DNA of 24,402 bases from CAIPAT01 sp041665605 (GTDB lineage Bacteria; Verrucomicrobiota; Lentisphaeria; Victivallales; Victivallaceae): assembly GCA_041665605.1 (NCBI GenBank), contig JBAYIO010000089.1, positions 1 to 24,402 of the forward strand, given 5' to 3'. The notes beneath the pieces are model-generated. The model saw only the letters and a program-made list of their open reading frames with translations. It did not search any database and was not told the DNA's origin. Below, piece after piece: positions 15,515-23,339 of this stretch (within the stretch, counting starts at the first letter, position 1; the number at the start of each line of letters is the position of its first letter). A program made the position numbers and the translations under genes.

Positions 15515-16624
15515 TTAACGTTTGACAACAGCTTGATGCAACGTTTCATTTGACAACATTTCCGGATCCGGTTCAACTCCTATCCCCGGTACATCCTTTG
15601 CTCTGAACATAGAAGGCGCGGAATGAACAATTTCGGAAATGGCTAAATCCTTTTCATATAATCTTTTTGTCGGGAAAATATCACACGGATATTTGATATT
15701 GGACAGTGTGGAGAACGCGATATTATGAGATGCCCCGATTCCGGAATCTCCCATGCTGCCTACCCAGCAGGAGATACCTGCATCCTGACAGATTTTATTG
15801 ATTTCCAGTGCATTGGTAATGCCACCGGTTCTGCCGAGCTTTATATTGACCCATTGACAGGCTTTGATCTGAACAGCCTTGCGTGTTTTGGCTTGAGACG
15901 TGATACTTTCATCCAGGCATATCGGGGTTTTTAACTGTGCCTGAAGAAACGCATGATCCATCAGGTCATCACTCATCAGCGGCTGCTCGATCATCGCCAG
16001 ATTGTATTTGTCCAGATGTTTGAGCATCTCAATGTCGGCAAGCGTGTAGGCGCTATTACAGTCAACATGGATTACCAGATCAGGAAAAACTTCTCTGACG
16101 GCGGAAATAATATTCAGTTCCCAGCCGGGACCATATTTCAGCTTTACCCGTTTGTATCCGTCTGCAACAGCCTTTTTTATGGTTTCTATCAGAATATCCA
16201 CTCTTTCCAGGATACCAAAATCCGCACCTGATTCCACATCAGGACTTTTTCCTCCGAGTATCTGCCATAAAGGTTTGTTCTGCATTTTTGCGTAGAGATC
16301 CCACCAGGCAAGGTCAAACCCGGCTTTTGCAAAAAAGTTGCCTTTGATCCAGGCGAGACCATCCTGTAACTGCCGTCCGGATGAGATATCCCTGCCCAGC
16401 AGTGAAGGGGTTATGAATTGCCTAGAAACCAGGAACTGGCCTTCGGCAAATTCCGGAGAAAATGCCGGGGATTGCCATGATGCGGCCTCCCCCCATCCGT
16501 AATAGTCTCCTGAAATTAGTTTAACCAGCACTGATTCAATGGTGAGAGTGTTGCCAAACGCGGTTTTGAAAGGATGAATCATAGGCATTGCGACATGATA
16601 AAGTTCAACAACATCGATTTTCAT
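15515..16624 (-). CDS. N-acylamino-acid racemase/o-succinylbenzoate synthase-type enolase-superfamily enzyme
   Basis: The 369-residue protein belongs to the muconate-lactonising subgroup of the enolase superfamily, closest by motif to MenC2/NSAR proteins. From the ATG at 16624, the catalytic positions are KLK with Lys163 (VKLKYGPGWE), metal ligands Asp188 (HVDCNSAY), Glu213 (MIEQPL) and Asp238 (CLDESI), and Lys262 (VNIKLGRTGG). These are nearly identical to the numbering known for the Amycolatopsis racemase. This family catalyses OSBS, N-acylamino-acid racemisation or both. No menaquinone gene is nearby, and the next gene is an M20 deacylase, so racemisation is favoured. ATG 16624 is 9 bases from AGAGGA; an upstream TTG at 16633 is too close. 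A strong promoter lies at 16672-16700. Confidence 0.9.
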   Translation of the reverse strand: MKIDVVELYHVAMPMIHPFKTAFGNTLTIESVLVKLISGDYYGWGEAASWQSPAFSPEFAEGQFLVSRQFITPSLLGRDISSGRQLQDGLAWIKGNFFAKAGFDLAWWDLYAKMQNKPLWQILGGKSPDVESGADFGILERVDILIETIKKAVADGYKRVKLKYGPGWELNIISAVREVFPDLVIHVDCNSAYTLADIEMLKHLDKYNLAMIEQPLMSDDLMDHAFLQAQLKTPICLDESITSQAKTRKAVQIKACQWVNIKLGRTGGITNALEINKICQDAGISCWVGSMGDSGIGASHNIAFSTLSNIKYPCDIFPTKRLYEKDLAISEIVHSAPSMFRAKDVPGIGVEPDPEMLSNETLHQAVVKR

Positions 16625-16671
16625 TTTCTTCAATCCTCTGCAATTGCAATAAATCCATGATATGCAGGTTT

Positions 16672-16700
16672 ATTATAATTGCGTTTGGGTAAAAACTCAA
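16672..16700 (-). promoter_or_regulatory. Sigma70-like promoter of the racemase-amidohydrolase operon
   Basis: On the minus strand TTGAGT (16700-16695) and a perfect TATAAT (16677-16672) are 17 bases apart. The predicted start near 16665 gives a leader of about 40 bases to the ATG at 16624. It lies just past the terminator of the preceding gene, so the two-gene operon is an independent unit. Confidence 0.65.
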
Positions 16701-16716
16701 CTGATTTTAAATAAAC

Positions 16717-16741
16717 CCGCCACCGTGGATTACGGTGACGG
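16717..16741 (-). terminator. Terminator of the secreted hydrolase-like gene
   Basis: CCGCCACCGT (16717-16726) and ACGGTGACGG (16732-16741) pair over 10 positions with one mismatch around a 5-base loop. In the minus-strand direction the stem is followed by GGGTTTATTT. It lies 22 bases past the stop of the gene ending at 16764. Confidence 0.65.
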
Positions 16742-16763
16742 TTTCAGACTGCCGGGAACGTGA

Positions 16764-18083
16764 TCAGGATTTACGTATTTTAAACAGTTTACCGCTGCCG
16801 GGGAGTAACTCGACATCAATTGTACTTCCAGGCGTAACCGTTTTAATTTTCTCCCACTGGCCGCGGGGGATGGAAAATTCAAATAATTCACCGTCTCCCA
16901 GACTTATGGATACCCTGGCGATGGATTTCGCTTTCCAGTCACGATTCATAACCATAAATGCATCAGCGCCGTCATTGCCTTTGAACATTCCCACGATATA
17001 CTCGCCGCCGGTTGCTTTGACCGGACTTGCCGTCATGTTTTGAGTGCCGTTCGGGAGCGGGTCGGAATGATATACCAGGTTTGAATTAAGTTTCATAAGT
17101 TCCGGTCCCAGGCTTTTGATCTCCTGGTTTATTTCGGTAACCCAGTCCGCGGCCGGCATTCTTTTGCCGTCCTGATACAAGCCGCCGAAACTGGCCGGGC
17201 CGTCATAAAGGAACCAGCTTATGCCGCGGCCGCCATAAACCATAGTTGTATAAGCCAGCCAGCGCAGTTCGTCTTTACCCGGCATTCTCCATGCTTTTTC
17301 AATGGAGCATGCCTGAATGATATTAAGGAACGGCACTCCGGCCTGGCCGGAGGCGCGTCTTATCAGTTCCAGATTCAGAAAATACTGTTTGCGCTCTTTG
17401 TCTTTGCGCATGAAATAGTGATCGTAGCTGATCAGTTCCGGTTTTGTCAGGTTAATATACTGTTTCAGATATTCATCATAAAGCAGGATGATATCTTTAC
17501 AGGTTGCAACACCCTCATAATTATCTGGAATACTGACAGTTCCCTTGGGCGGCTCTTGTAAAAAAACGCCTAACTGTTTCTGGCTGGCATAGGTCGGCAA
17601 CAGATTAATGTATATTAAATGATCGGGATCGCGTTCTTTCAAATACCGTATCATACGGCTCCAGTCTGCAAAAGAGTCGGCCCCCGGCTCGTCTTTCAGG
17701 TAGTATCCCTCAAAGGACGGATGCTTTTTAACCGTGTCGATAAATTCGTCAAGTTCAGCTTTTTTGGCCGGATCGTCCAATGCCTCGGGACGTAAAAGCG
17801 GAATATAGCCGTTACCAACAAGCGTCTTGATTTTATACTTGTCGACGTTGCCCAGCAGTTTCAGCGTTTCTTCTTTGGTGGAACGAAGGTCACTTCCCTT
17901 CCAGGACACGTTGGTCAACGTGAATCCCTCACTCACCAGCCTGGCAAGGTTCTCATCAGTCGCCGCAGGCGGACACCACATCGTGATGATAAATTCTTTT
18001 TGTTCCCATCCGCCGGCGGCCGACAGGCTGAAGTATGGAGTAAGCACACAAAGGGAAAGAAGCATTAACAGTATTTTGTTCAT
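16764..18083 (-). CDS. Secreted TIM-barrel glycoside-hydrolase-like protein
   Basis: The 439-residue product begins with a signal peptide (MNKILLMLLSLCVLTPYFSL, cleavage likely after SAA near residue 23). The body reads as a (beta/alpha)8 barrel: FIITMWCPPAATDENLARLV with GFTLTNVS, then KIKTLVGNGYIPLL, then GYYLKDEPG (127-134) where Glu132 sits at the end of a central strand as a candidate acid/base. IYINLLPTY, ELISYDHYFM (Asp221) and GISWFLYDGP near residue 288 supply later strands. A C-terminal beta domain (~350-439) holds IVGMFKGNDGADAFMVMNRD, typical of the small beta-sandwich after such barrels. This suggests a clan A hydrolase on exported glycans, but I cannot name the GH family or substrate. 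It lies downstream of the pseudopilin and the large hydrolase on the same strand. Confidence 0.75.
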   Translation of the reverse strand: MNKILLMLLSLCVLTPYFSLSAAGGWEQKEFIITMWCPPAATDENLARLVSEGFTLTNVSWKGSDLRSTKEETLKLLGNVDKYKIKTLVGNGYIPLLRPEALDDPAKKAELDEFIDTVKKHPSFEGYYLKDEPGADSFADWSRMIRYLKERDPDHLIYINLLPTYASQKQLGVFLQEPPKGTVSIPDNYEGVATCKDIILLYDEYLKQYINLTKPELISYDHYFMRKDKERKQYFLNLELIRRASGQAGVPFLNIIQACSIEKAWRMPGKDELRWLAYTTMVYGGRGISWFLYDGPASFGGLYQDGKRMPAADWVTEINQEIKSLGPELMKLNSNLVYHSDPLPNGTQNMTASPVKATGGEYIVGMFKGNDGADAFMVMNRDWKAKSIARVSISLGDGELFEFSIPRGQWEKIKTVTPGSTIDVELLPGSGKLFKIRKS

Positions 18084-18118
18084 TGATTATGTAACCTTAT
18101 TTTTTTAAATTATCTGTT

Positions 18119-18192
18119 TTATGGTATCTGTATATTGGACCGCAGCCTGATGTTAGACGATGGTTCTGCGTATGCGTTTTCAGTCACCTCCT
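18119..18192 (-). promoter_or_regulatory. Perfect Shine-Dalgarno in the leader of the secreted hydrolase
   Basis: The minus strand reads AGGAGGTGA at 18192-18184, a nine-base match to the complement of the usual 16S rRNA 3' end and stronger than any ribosome site before the annotated genes here. No ATG follows at proper distance. The GTG within it opens a 22-codon frame ending TAA at 18121-18119, and a CTG at 18183 opens a 28-codon frame. It may drive a leader peptide or be a relic; the annotated ATG of the next gene is about 100 bases further on. Confidence 0.35.
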
Positions 18193-18221
18193 GTAATTTG
18201 GCTGTTCCATATAAGATTAAC

Positions 18222-18235
18222 TTTGCTGCAGCAAA
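18222..18235. promoter_or_regulatory. Perfect 14-bp palindrome TTTGCTGCAGCAAA
   Basis: The palindrome lies between the stop of the pseudopilin gene (18256) and the start of the secreted hydrolase gene (18083), at the 5' side of the latter. With no loop it is a poor terminator hairpin but fits a dimeric regulator's operator, and the central TGCTGCAGCA resembles LacI-family half sites. The cognate regulator is unknown; the LacI protein encoded at 1079-2098 is a speculative candidate. Confidence 0.4.
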
Positions 18236-18255
18236 ATTGATTTTATAACACTGGA

Positions 18256-19065
18256 TTAATTAGGTCTGGGTTTGCCGTCGCGAGTCCATTTATTATTATT
18301 CAGTGAATCATTGAGCAGCGGTCCTGAAGCTGAATATAGATTTGCGCACAGCACTTCCCCGCCGCCAGTAGCCGTTGCTGAAGTATCGACGTGACCATCC
18401 ACCCAGGCAACGGCTAATTTATTGCCATGATTCGGCCAGACGCCGCCGTCGCCATTTACAACGCTATACGATGGAGTAAGGGCATAATATCCGCAATCTC
18501 TATAGCGTGTGTCCCATGCAGATTCCGCAAACATTACCATTCGTGCCGGATATTTAATCTGTTCCAGCTTGGCTGATGGACCACTGCCGGACCACCGCCT
18601 TAATAACCCCAGATATGCCCAGTTATAGCCATAATCAACATACTGCCAGCCCAGGGTTGGGGTGGTTTTCGCAAGCAGAGGCATCGGCAATGTTATATTA
18701 AGGAGCCTGTTATAGCCTGCGGCAGCGTCAGCCCATGCCGGGTTGGCTGCCGAGGCGCGTTTATTGCAAACAAGATTCATGCGGGTTGTGTAATTATTTA
18801 CTGTAAGCTGTCCTGACCAGAAAATATTAGAGCCCCCGGCTGCTGGTTGAATATGAATAGGAAATGAGCCATAATCATTGACATACATCGTCATTCCTGT
18901 GCCAAGTTGTTTTTGATTATTCACACAGGTGATAAATCTCGCCTTTTCCCTGGATTTGTTCAATGCCGGCAGCAGCATTGCGGCCAAAATTGCGATGATA
19001 GCAATCACTATTAGGAGTTCTATGAGTGTGAACTCCAGCGATTTACAACTTTTATTGACTCTCAT
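18256..19065 (-). CDS. Pseudopilin-like protein with H-X9-DG C-terminal motif
   Basis: This 269-residue protein has a type IV prepilin/pseudopilin N-terminus: a short basic leader, then FTLIELLIVIAIIAILAAML with the conserved Glu five residues into the mature chain (Glu16). The residue before the cleavage point is Glu11 instead of the usual glycine. After the long hydrophobic helix comes NKSREKARFITCVNNQKQLG, typical of the DUF1559-type proteins abundant in Planctomycetes and Lentisphaerota. The C-terminal domain contains H213-GNKLAVAWV-D223-G224, an exact H-X9-DG motif. Such proteins are presumed to be exported and assembled by type II secretion-like machinery, but their roles are largely unknown. 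AAAGGAGAGT before the ATG is a strong ribosome site. It lies 79 bases after the large hydrolase on the same strand. Confidence 0.92.
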   Translation of the reverse strand: MRVNKSCKSLEFTLIELLIVIAIIAILAAMLLPALNKSREKARFITCVNNQKQLGTGMTMYVNDYGSFPIHIQPAAGGSNIFWSGQLTVNNYTTRMNLVCNKRASAANPAWADAAAGYNRLLNITLPMPLLAKTTPTLGWQYVDYGYNWAYLGLLRRWSGSGPSAKLEQIKYPARMVMFAESAWDTRYRDCGYYALTPSYSVVNGDGGVWPNHGNKLAVAWVDGHVDTSATATGGGEVLCANLYSASGPLLNDSLNNNKWTRDGKPRPN

Positions 19066-19144
19066 TTTTGACTCTCCTTTTTAGTTGCTTAATATTTTTA
19101 AAAGTCCCTGCTATATCCAGTTCCTGATTTTGCGACGCTGTTAT

Positions 19145-22100
19145 TTAATGCGGGTTACAAGATTTTTTAATCATGATAACCGGAGCTGTTTTCAAGCCGC
19201 ATGGTTTTATGACGTATGCATCCTGCCACAACTCACCTTTGGAAACAAATTCTCCCGGGCCTGTCCAGCCCGGATTACGGTCTGCCAGATGCAGCGGTCC
19301 GTGCGAATTCCGCCGGTGTCCGAATAGCTCCACCGTAATTTCGTTCGCGTCTTTTTTCAGGAACCGGGTAATGTCCAGTTCCGCCGGTTCCCAGGCAATC
19401 ACCCCGGCATCAGCGCCGTTGACAAACACTCTGGCGGCCGGGGCTTGAAAATCCGGCAGAGAAATAAAACATACTTCGCCTTTTTTGACCGTATTTTTGA
19501 ACTTCATCAGATAGGAGACTGAACCGGAATAGAACGGCAGCCCCTGCCTGGTCCAGTCGCCGCAGCGGAGGGATTGCGCTGGCGCAATAATCACCGGACC
19601 GGCGAATGCAGTCAGCTTCACGCCGAAACCACCCAGCAGAAAAGCGCTTTCAAATCCGGGGTGGTTCTCACTGTAATCACAGGTCAGCAGCAGTTCATTG
19701 CTGCCGGTTTTTATAATTGCCGGATTGATCGGAATTTTTTTCAATGAGCGGTCCGTCCACCAGCCGGATTGCATATCGGCTGAAACCGGATATCCATTCA
19801 GGGTGATTGTAAAGGTTTCCGGTCTTTCCAGCCCCAGGGAAAGCGGACCGCCAGGCAGTGTTTTCACCTGGATGTCGTACTTCAGGAGTACCCGGATTTT
19901 TCTGGCATCTGGATTTGTCTTTATGAGCCACGGCTGAACCATGCGTCCGCCGCGCGGTGCTACCCCCAGAGATTCACGCGTCTGGCGGTCGATCCGCAGG
20001 ATTTCCTCCGGCTGCTGCCAATTACCATCGCTGATTTTATATGCAGGACGATCCAGCGCCAGCACGTTCTCTTCAGACAGCATGACCGGATACAGGTTGC
20101 GTTTCAAGGATACTTTTCGTATAGTACAGTATACAGGACGTCGCGGAAATGACCCCGCCGATTTACGCTTGGGAATGATAAACAGTCTTGAGCCTAGTTC
20201 AGGGAAGCCGGTGGATATTACCATCTGCCCGTCTTCGCTTTTATATTCGGCGGAATAGATGCTGCCGGTGTCCAGATCGACTTCCAGAGGAATGCCCTTG
20301 CAGCCGGCAAAGCCGCGGATTAACACTTCAGGCAGTATTTTCCTGCGTTTACTGACCGGCAGCGACTCTGTATTCGGCGGCTGGCCGCTCAAACCGGTAT
20401 TACAGACAAACAAGTTGAAATTTTCAGAGTCTTCTTTCAGCAGATAGAGCAGTTCAGCGGCTTTTCTGCCGGAAGGCTCTGTAAACAGAATTCTGCGGCC
20501 CGGTTCCGCGGCCGCGGCAAGTTTAGCACCTGACGCGGCTGTCATAATACAACTGGAGGCGAATTCAACGGCTTCATCTGATGCCAGCGCATCGACATGT
20601 TCCGACGCTTTGCCGGCAAAAATAACAGTTCCGCCTGCAGCTTTGAATTTTTTAAGCAGTTCCAGCGTAGTCTGGCGGAGCGTGAGCAGCGGTGGAACGA
20701 TAACTGCTTTGTATTGCGCCTGCCCTATTTCCAGTACCGGATTTTTTCCGGAGGTCACTCTGCCGTGCCGCGCCATAATGCTTTCATCGCCGTAATCAAA
20801 ATCCAGTCCGGCTTCCAGCAGGGAGTCCTGCAGTTTGACAAACCTCGCATCCTGCTGCCTGTTCTCTCCCTGCAACCAGTTTTTGCGAATCAGCGTCCAG
20901 TTGCTTTCGATCGGATGGATAACCAGGATATCCCTGACTTCCTTGCCGCTGATCATCACCCGGTTGATTCTGGCGAAATAGTCTTCCACTTTCGAATAGA
21001 CCTGCCACCAGGGGGATTGATAGAAAATTCCGGCCGGATAGTCGCGCTTGGCCTCGGCTTCCATAGTATACCAGCCCAAATGCATACAACGCAGATTGAC
21101 GCCAAGGGCTGCCTGCCAGTCGGAAAGTGCCTTATAGCCTTTGAACGAAAAATCCCAGCCGGTACAGCCGTAGGTTTCGCTCAGCCGCCATTTTTTCCCG
21201 AACTGCCTGGCGGCGGAGCTAAGTTGTTTGGCGGTGGCGTAAACACGCCAGTATTCAGTCAGTTCGTCCATGCCCGGAGCCTGCATGTATTCATAATGCG
21301 GCATACAGGCGCCGACGGAACGAGTCTGATCGGAAAGCGTATCCTCCGCCAGCATGTGACAGGTAAAAAGCAGCTTGTTTTTTTCACACCATTCGCCGAT
21401 TTGTCTGGAAAAAGCCTTAACAAACATCGCCGTGATGCAGTCGCAATAATGATACGCGACCCGGTTCAATTTGCCGTCCGGATGCCCCAGCCACAACTCC
21501 GGCAGCCGGTCCGTTAATTCATAGCCATAGCGTTGACTGAATACCTCCGGCAGCCTCCCGGTCCAGGCGCATGTGAAGCCATCAGTCGGAAAAATTGGAC
21601 TATAACGCGGCTCATCGGCAAATATTCCTGGAATAACTCCGCCGAAGTTTTTGCCACATCGCTTCAGATAGGTTTCGTGAGTCACGTCAATGAATTTTTT
21701 GACCGCATCCGGGTTCAAGGTGTCAAGGTAAGTCTGGCCGTTGAACCAGCTATCTGGTTCATCCATTTTGACCGCGCAGTCCAGAATCATTTCATGCGGT
21801 TTCAGGCTGCGCGGAACCTTCCGGCTGCTGAGCTTTTCATAAACATATTTTCCATCATCGCGCATTTTAATCAGAAACAGCCATTGCGCATCATCCGGAA
21901 CCGGGGTTTTCTGCAAATCGGTTATTTCCGTAAAACACAGTTTGCGAATCCGGTACTCCAGATGCCGGGTAACCAGTCCGCCTGCGGCGCCGGACGGCCA
22001 GCGGTCCTCGTCGTACAGCCATACTTTCATTCCCAGTCCGGCGGCTTCGTCAATAGCAGCCTCAACGCATTTAAACCATTCATCGCCCAGGTATTCAGTA

Positions 22101-22270
22101 TTCAGTCCGACCCGTGCATGCAGAAAAAAACCGCCCATGCCCATCTGCTTCATCAAACGTATCTGGCGGCGCATTTCCTCCGGCTCCAGCCTGCCGTTCA
22201 ACGCCCAGAACAATGCACCGCGATATTCAGCGGATGGATTTTTTACTGCTTCGATCAATTGTTTTTTCAT
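19145..22270 (-). CDS. GH106-like (alpha-L-rhamnosidase-like) glycoside hydrolase
   Basis: This 1041-residue protein opens with ALFWALNGRLEPEEMRRQIR and MKQMGMGGFFLHARVG (40-55), then MKVWLYDEDRWPSGAAGG (81-98), the pattern of GH106-like barrels. Candidate catalytic acids are Glu220 in GIFADEPRYSP and Glu365 in WRLSETYGCTGWDFS. Residues ~440-640 resemble a beta-galactosidase-type trimerisation/Rossmann-like part (VIVPPLLTLRQTTLELLKKF). The C-terminal ~200 residues form jelly-roll domains ending with YSGSVSYLMKF, ARVFVNGADAGVIAW and LDITRFLKKDANEITVELFG. No signal peptide is visible, so it probably acts in the cytoplasm on imported oligosaccharides. It is divergent from an AraC regulator (start 22393) and shares a 122-bp control region with it. 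The ribosome site is weak. Rhamnose specificity is likely but not proven. Confidence 0.82.
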   Translation of the reverse strand: MKKQLIEAVKNPSAEYRGALFWALNGRLEPEEMRRQIRLMKQMGMGGFFLHARVGLNTEYLGDEWFKCVEAAIDEAAGLGMKVWLYDEDRWPSGAAGGLVTRHLEYRIRKLCFTEITDLQKTPVPDDAQWLFLIKMRDDGKYVYEKLSSRKVPRSLKPHEMILDCAVKMDEPDSWFNGQTYLDTLNPDAVKKFIDVTHETYLKRCGKNFGGVIPGIFADEPRYSPIFPTDGFTCAWTGRLPEVFSQRYGYELTDRLPELWLGHPDGKLNRVAYHYCDCITAMFVKAFSRQIGEWCEKNKLLFTCHMLAEDTLSDQTRSVGACMPHYEYMQAPGMDELTEYWRVYATAKQLSSAARQFGKKWRLSETYGCTGWDFSFKGYKALSDWQAALGVNLRCMHLGWYTMEAEAKRDYPAGIFYQSPWWQVYSKVEDYFARINRVMISGKEVRDILVIHPIESNWTLIRKNWLQGENRQQDARFVKLQDSLLEAGLDFDYGDESIMARHGRVTSGKNPVLEIGQAQYKAVIVPPLLTLRQTTLELLKKFKAAGGTVIFAGKASEHVDALASDEAVEFASSCIMTAASGAKLAAAAEPGRRILFTEPSGRKAAELLYLLKEDSENFNLFVCNTGLSGQPPNTESLPVSKRRKILPEVLIRGFAGCKGIPLEVDLDTGSIYSAEYKSEDGQMVISTGFPELGSRLFIIPKRKSAGSFPRRPVYCTIRKVSLKRNLYPVMLSEENVLALDRPAYKISDGNWQQPEEILRIDRQTRESLGVAPRGGRMVQPWLIKTNPDARKIRVLLKYDIQVKTLPGGPLSLGLERPETFTITLNGYPVSADMQSGWWTDRSLKKIPINPAIIKTGSNELLLTCDYSENHPGFESAFLLGGFGVKLTAFAGPVIIAPAQSLRCGDWTRQGLPFYSGSVSYLMKFKNTVKKGEVCFISLPDFQAPAARVFVNGADAGVIAWEPAELDITRFLKKDANEITVELFGHRRNSHGPLHLADRNPGWTGPGEFVSKGELWQDAYVIKPCGLKTAPVIMIKKSCNPH

Positions 22271-22332
22271 TTGCCACAGGCGCTTTTTATTAAAAATCTT
22301 AATTTATTGTAAAAATTTAATTTACTGTTATC

Positions 22333-22368
22333 TTTAACTTAACTCTTAAGTTTCCTTTTAACCTTAAC
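22333..22368. promoter_or_regulatory. Candidate operator repeats between AraC and GH106-like genes
   Basis: TTTAACTTAAC begins at 22333 and TTTAACCTTAAC at 22357, a direct repeat offset by 24 bp, roughly the two-turn spacing favoured by AraC-family dimers. The first copy is also part of a perfect inverted repeat, AACTTAA-CTC-TTAAGTT (22336-22352). Both sit in the intergenic region shared by the divergent genes at 22270 and 22393. The repeats are visible; regulator binding is inferred. Confidence 0.45.
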
Positions 22369-22392
22369 TGTTTCAACATTGAATAGCATTAT

Positions 22393-23304
22393 ATGGACAA
22401 AATGGCGAATAAAATAAAATCTTTTGTCAAAACGGCGGATTTTTTTTTCCAGTATTTTGATTTGCCGCTTACAGTCCTTCACATAAGTCAACAATCTCAT
22501 ACACGTATTCATACTCATGAGTTTTGCGAAATCGCAGTGATTTTCAAAGGCAAGGGAATGCATAACTGCAACAACAGTTCTTCTCTGATCACTGCCGGTG
22601 ACGTGCTGTTCATTCCGCAGGGAATTGCACATGGCTATGACAAAACAGAAGAGCTGGAACTGATCAACATTCTATATCTGCCTGCACGGCTGGGCATCTC
22701 CGGACTGGATATTGCATCTTCGGAATTCTACGGCATGACCATTAACAACAAAATTCCCGCGGAAAAAGATTTTACCGTTCCTGTCATTCATCTGTCAACG
22801 GAGGAACTTGCCGAAACGCGGCGCTTATGCGGGCTGCTGGAGAAAGAGCACGAGGAATGCGCTTACGCGCATGAATTTGCCAGCCAGGCACTATTTATGG
22901 TACTGATGCTGTTGTTCGCCAGAAATCATGAACGGAGTGAAAACCGGAAACAGGCGTCAACCAAAAACCTTATCGGCAATGTAATTGCGTATCTGAACCG
23001 GCATTACGCTGAAAAGATCAATTTGAAATTGCTCGCAGGCAAGGCCGGGATGTCGCAACGGAATATGATGCGGCTGTTTGGAGCCGCCACCGGCACTACA
23101 CCGGTAAATTATCTGCTCCATCTGCGGATTTATCAGGCCACAATAATGCTGAGGACGACCCGGCAGAGTATAAATGAAATCGCAGAACAATGCGGGTTCA
23201 ATGACAGCAACTATTTCACCCGCCAATTTCACCGCCTGACATGCAAGACGCCATCTGCATACAGAGAAACCATCAGTCCGGCGAGTAAAGAAAAGCCTCT
23301 ATGA
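22393..23304 (+). CDS. AraC-family regulator with cupin sensor domain
   Basis: The 303-residue protein has an N-terminal cupin-like ligand domain (~28-110: RIHTHEFCEIAVIFKGKGMH, then AGDVLFIPQGIAHGY) and a C-terminal double helix-turn-helix (~195-295). The latter shows INLKLLAGKAGMSQRNMMRL and the second-helix signature INEIAEQCGFNDSNYFTRQF with HRLTCKTPSAYR. This is the layout of RhaR/RhaS-type activators that respond to sugars. Its divergence from the GH106-like hydrolase makes that gene the likely target, and the candidate operators at 22333-22368 support this. The ATG at 22393 lacks a strong ribosome site; an alternative ATG at 22402 would shorten the protein by three residues. The inducer is unknown; rhamnose or a rhamnoside is a guess from the hydrolase family. 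Confidence 0.93.
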   Translation: MDKMANKIKSFVKTADFFFQYFDLPLTVLHISQQSHTRIHTHEFCEIAVIFKGKGMHNCNNSSSLITAGDVLFIPQGIAHGYDKTEELELINILYLPARLGISGLDIASSEFYGMTINNKIPAEKDFTVPVIHLSTEELAETRRLCGLLEKEHEECAYAHEFASQALFMVLMLLFARNHERSENRKQASTKNLIGNVIAYLNRHYAEKINLKLLAGKAGMSQRNMMRLFGAATGTTPVNYLLHLRIYQATIMLRTTRQSINEIAEQCGFNDSNYFTRQFHRLTCKTPSAYRETISPASKEKPL

Positions 23305-23339
23305 ACAATTGGATATGCTGTGCTTTTTACAACACTGGT

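Noticed and set aside
20597..21517. Plus-strand 306-codon open frame opposite the GH106-like gene, and other long antisense frames (for example 4717-5496 minus, 21533-22312 plus)
   Set aside because: They are shadows of well-supported genes on the other strand, with no recognisable domains of their own and no independent start signals.
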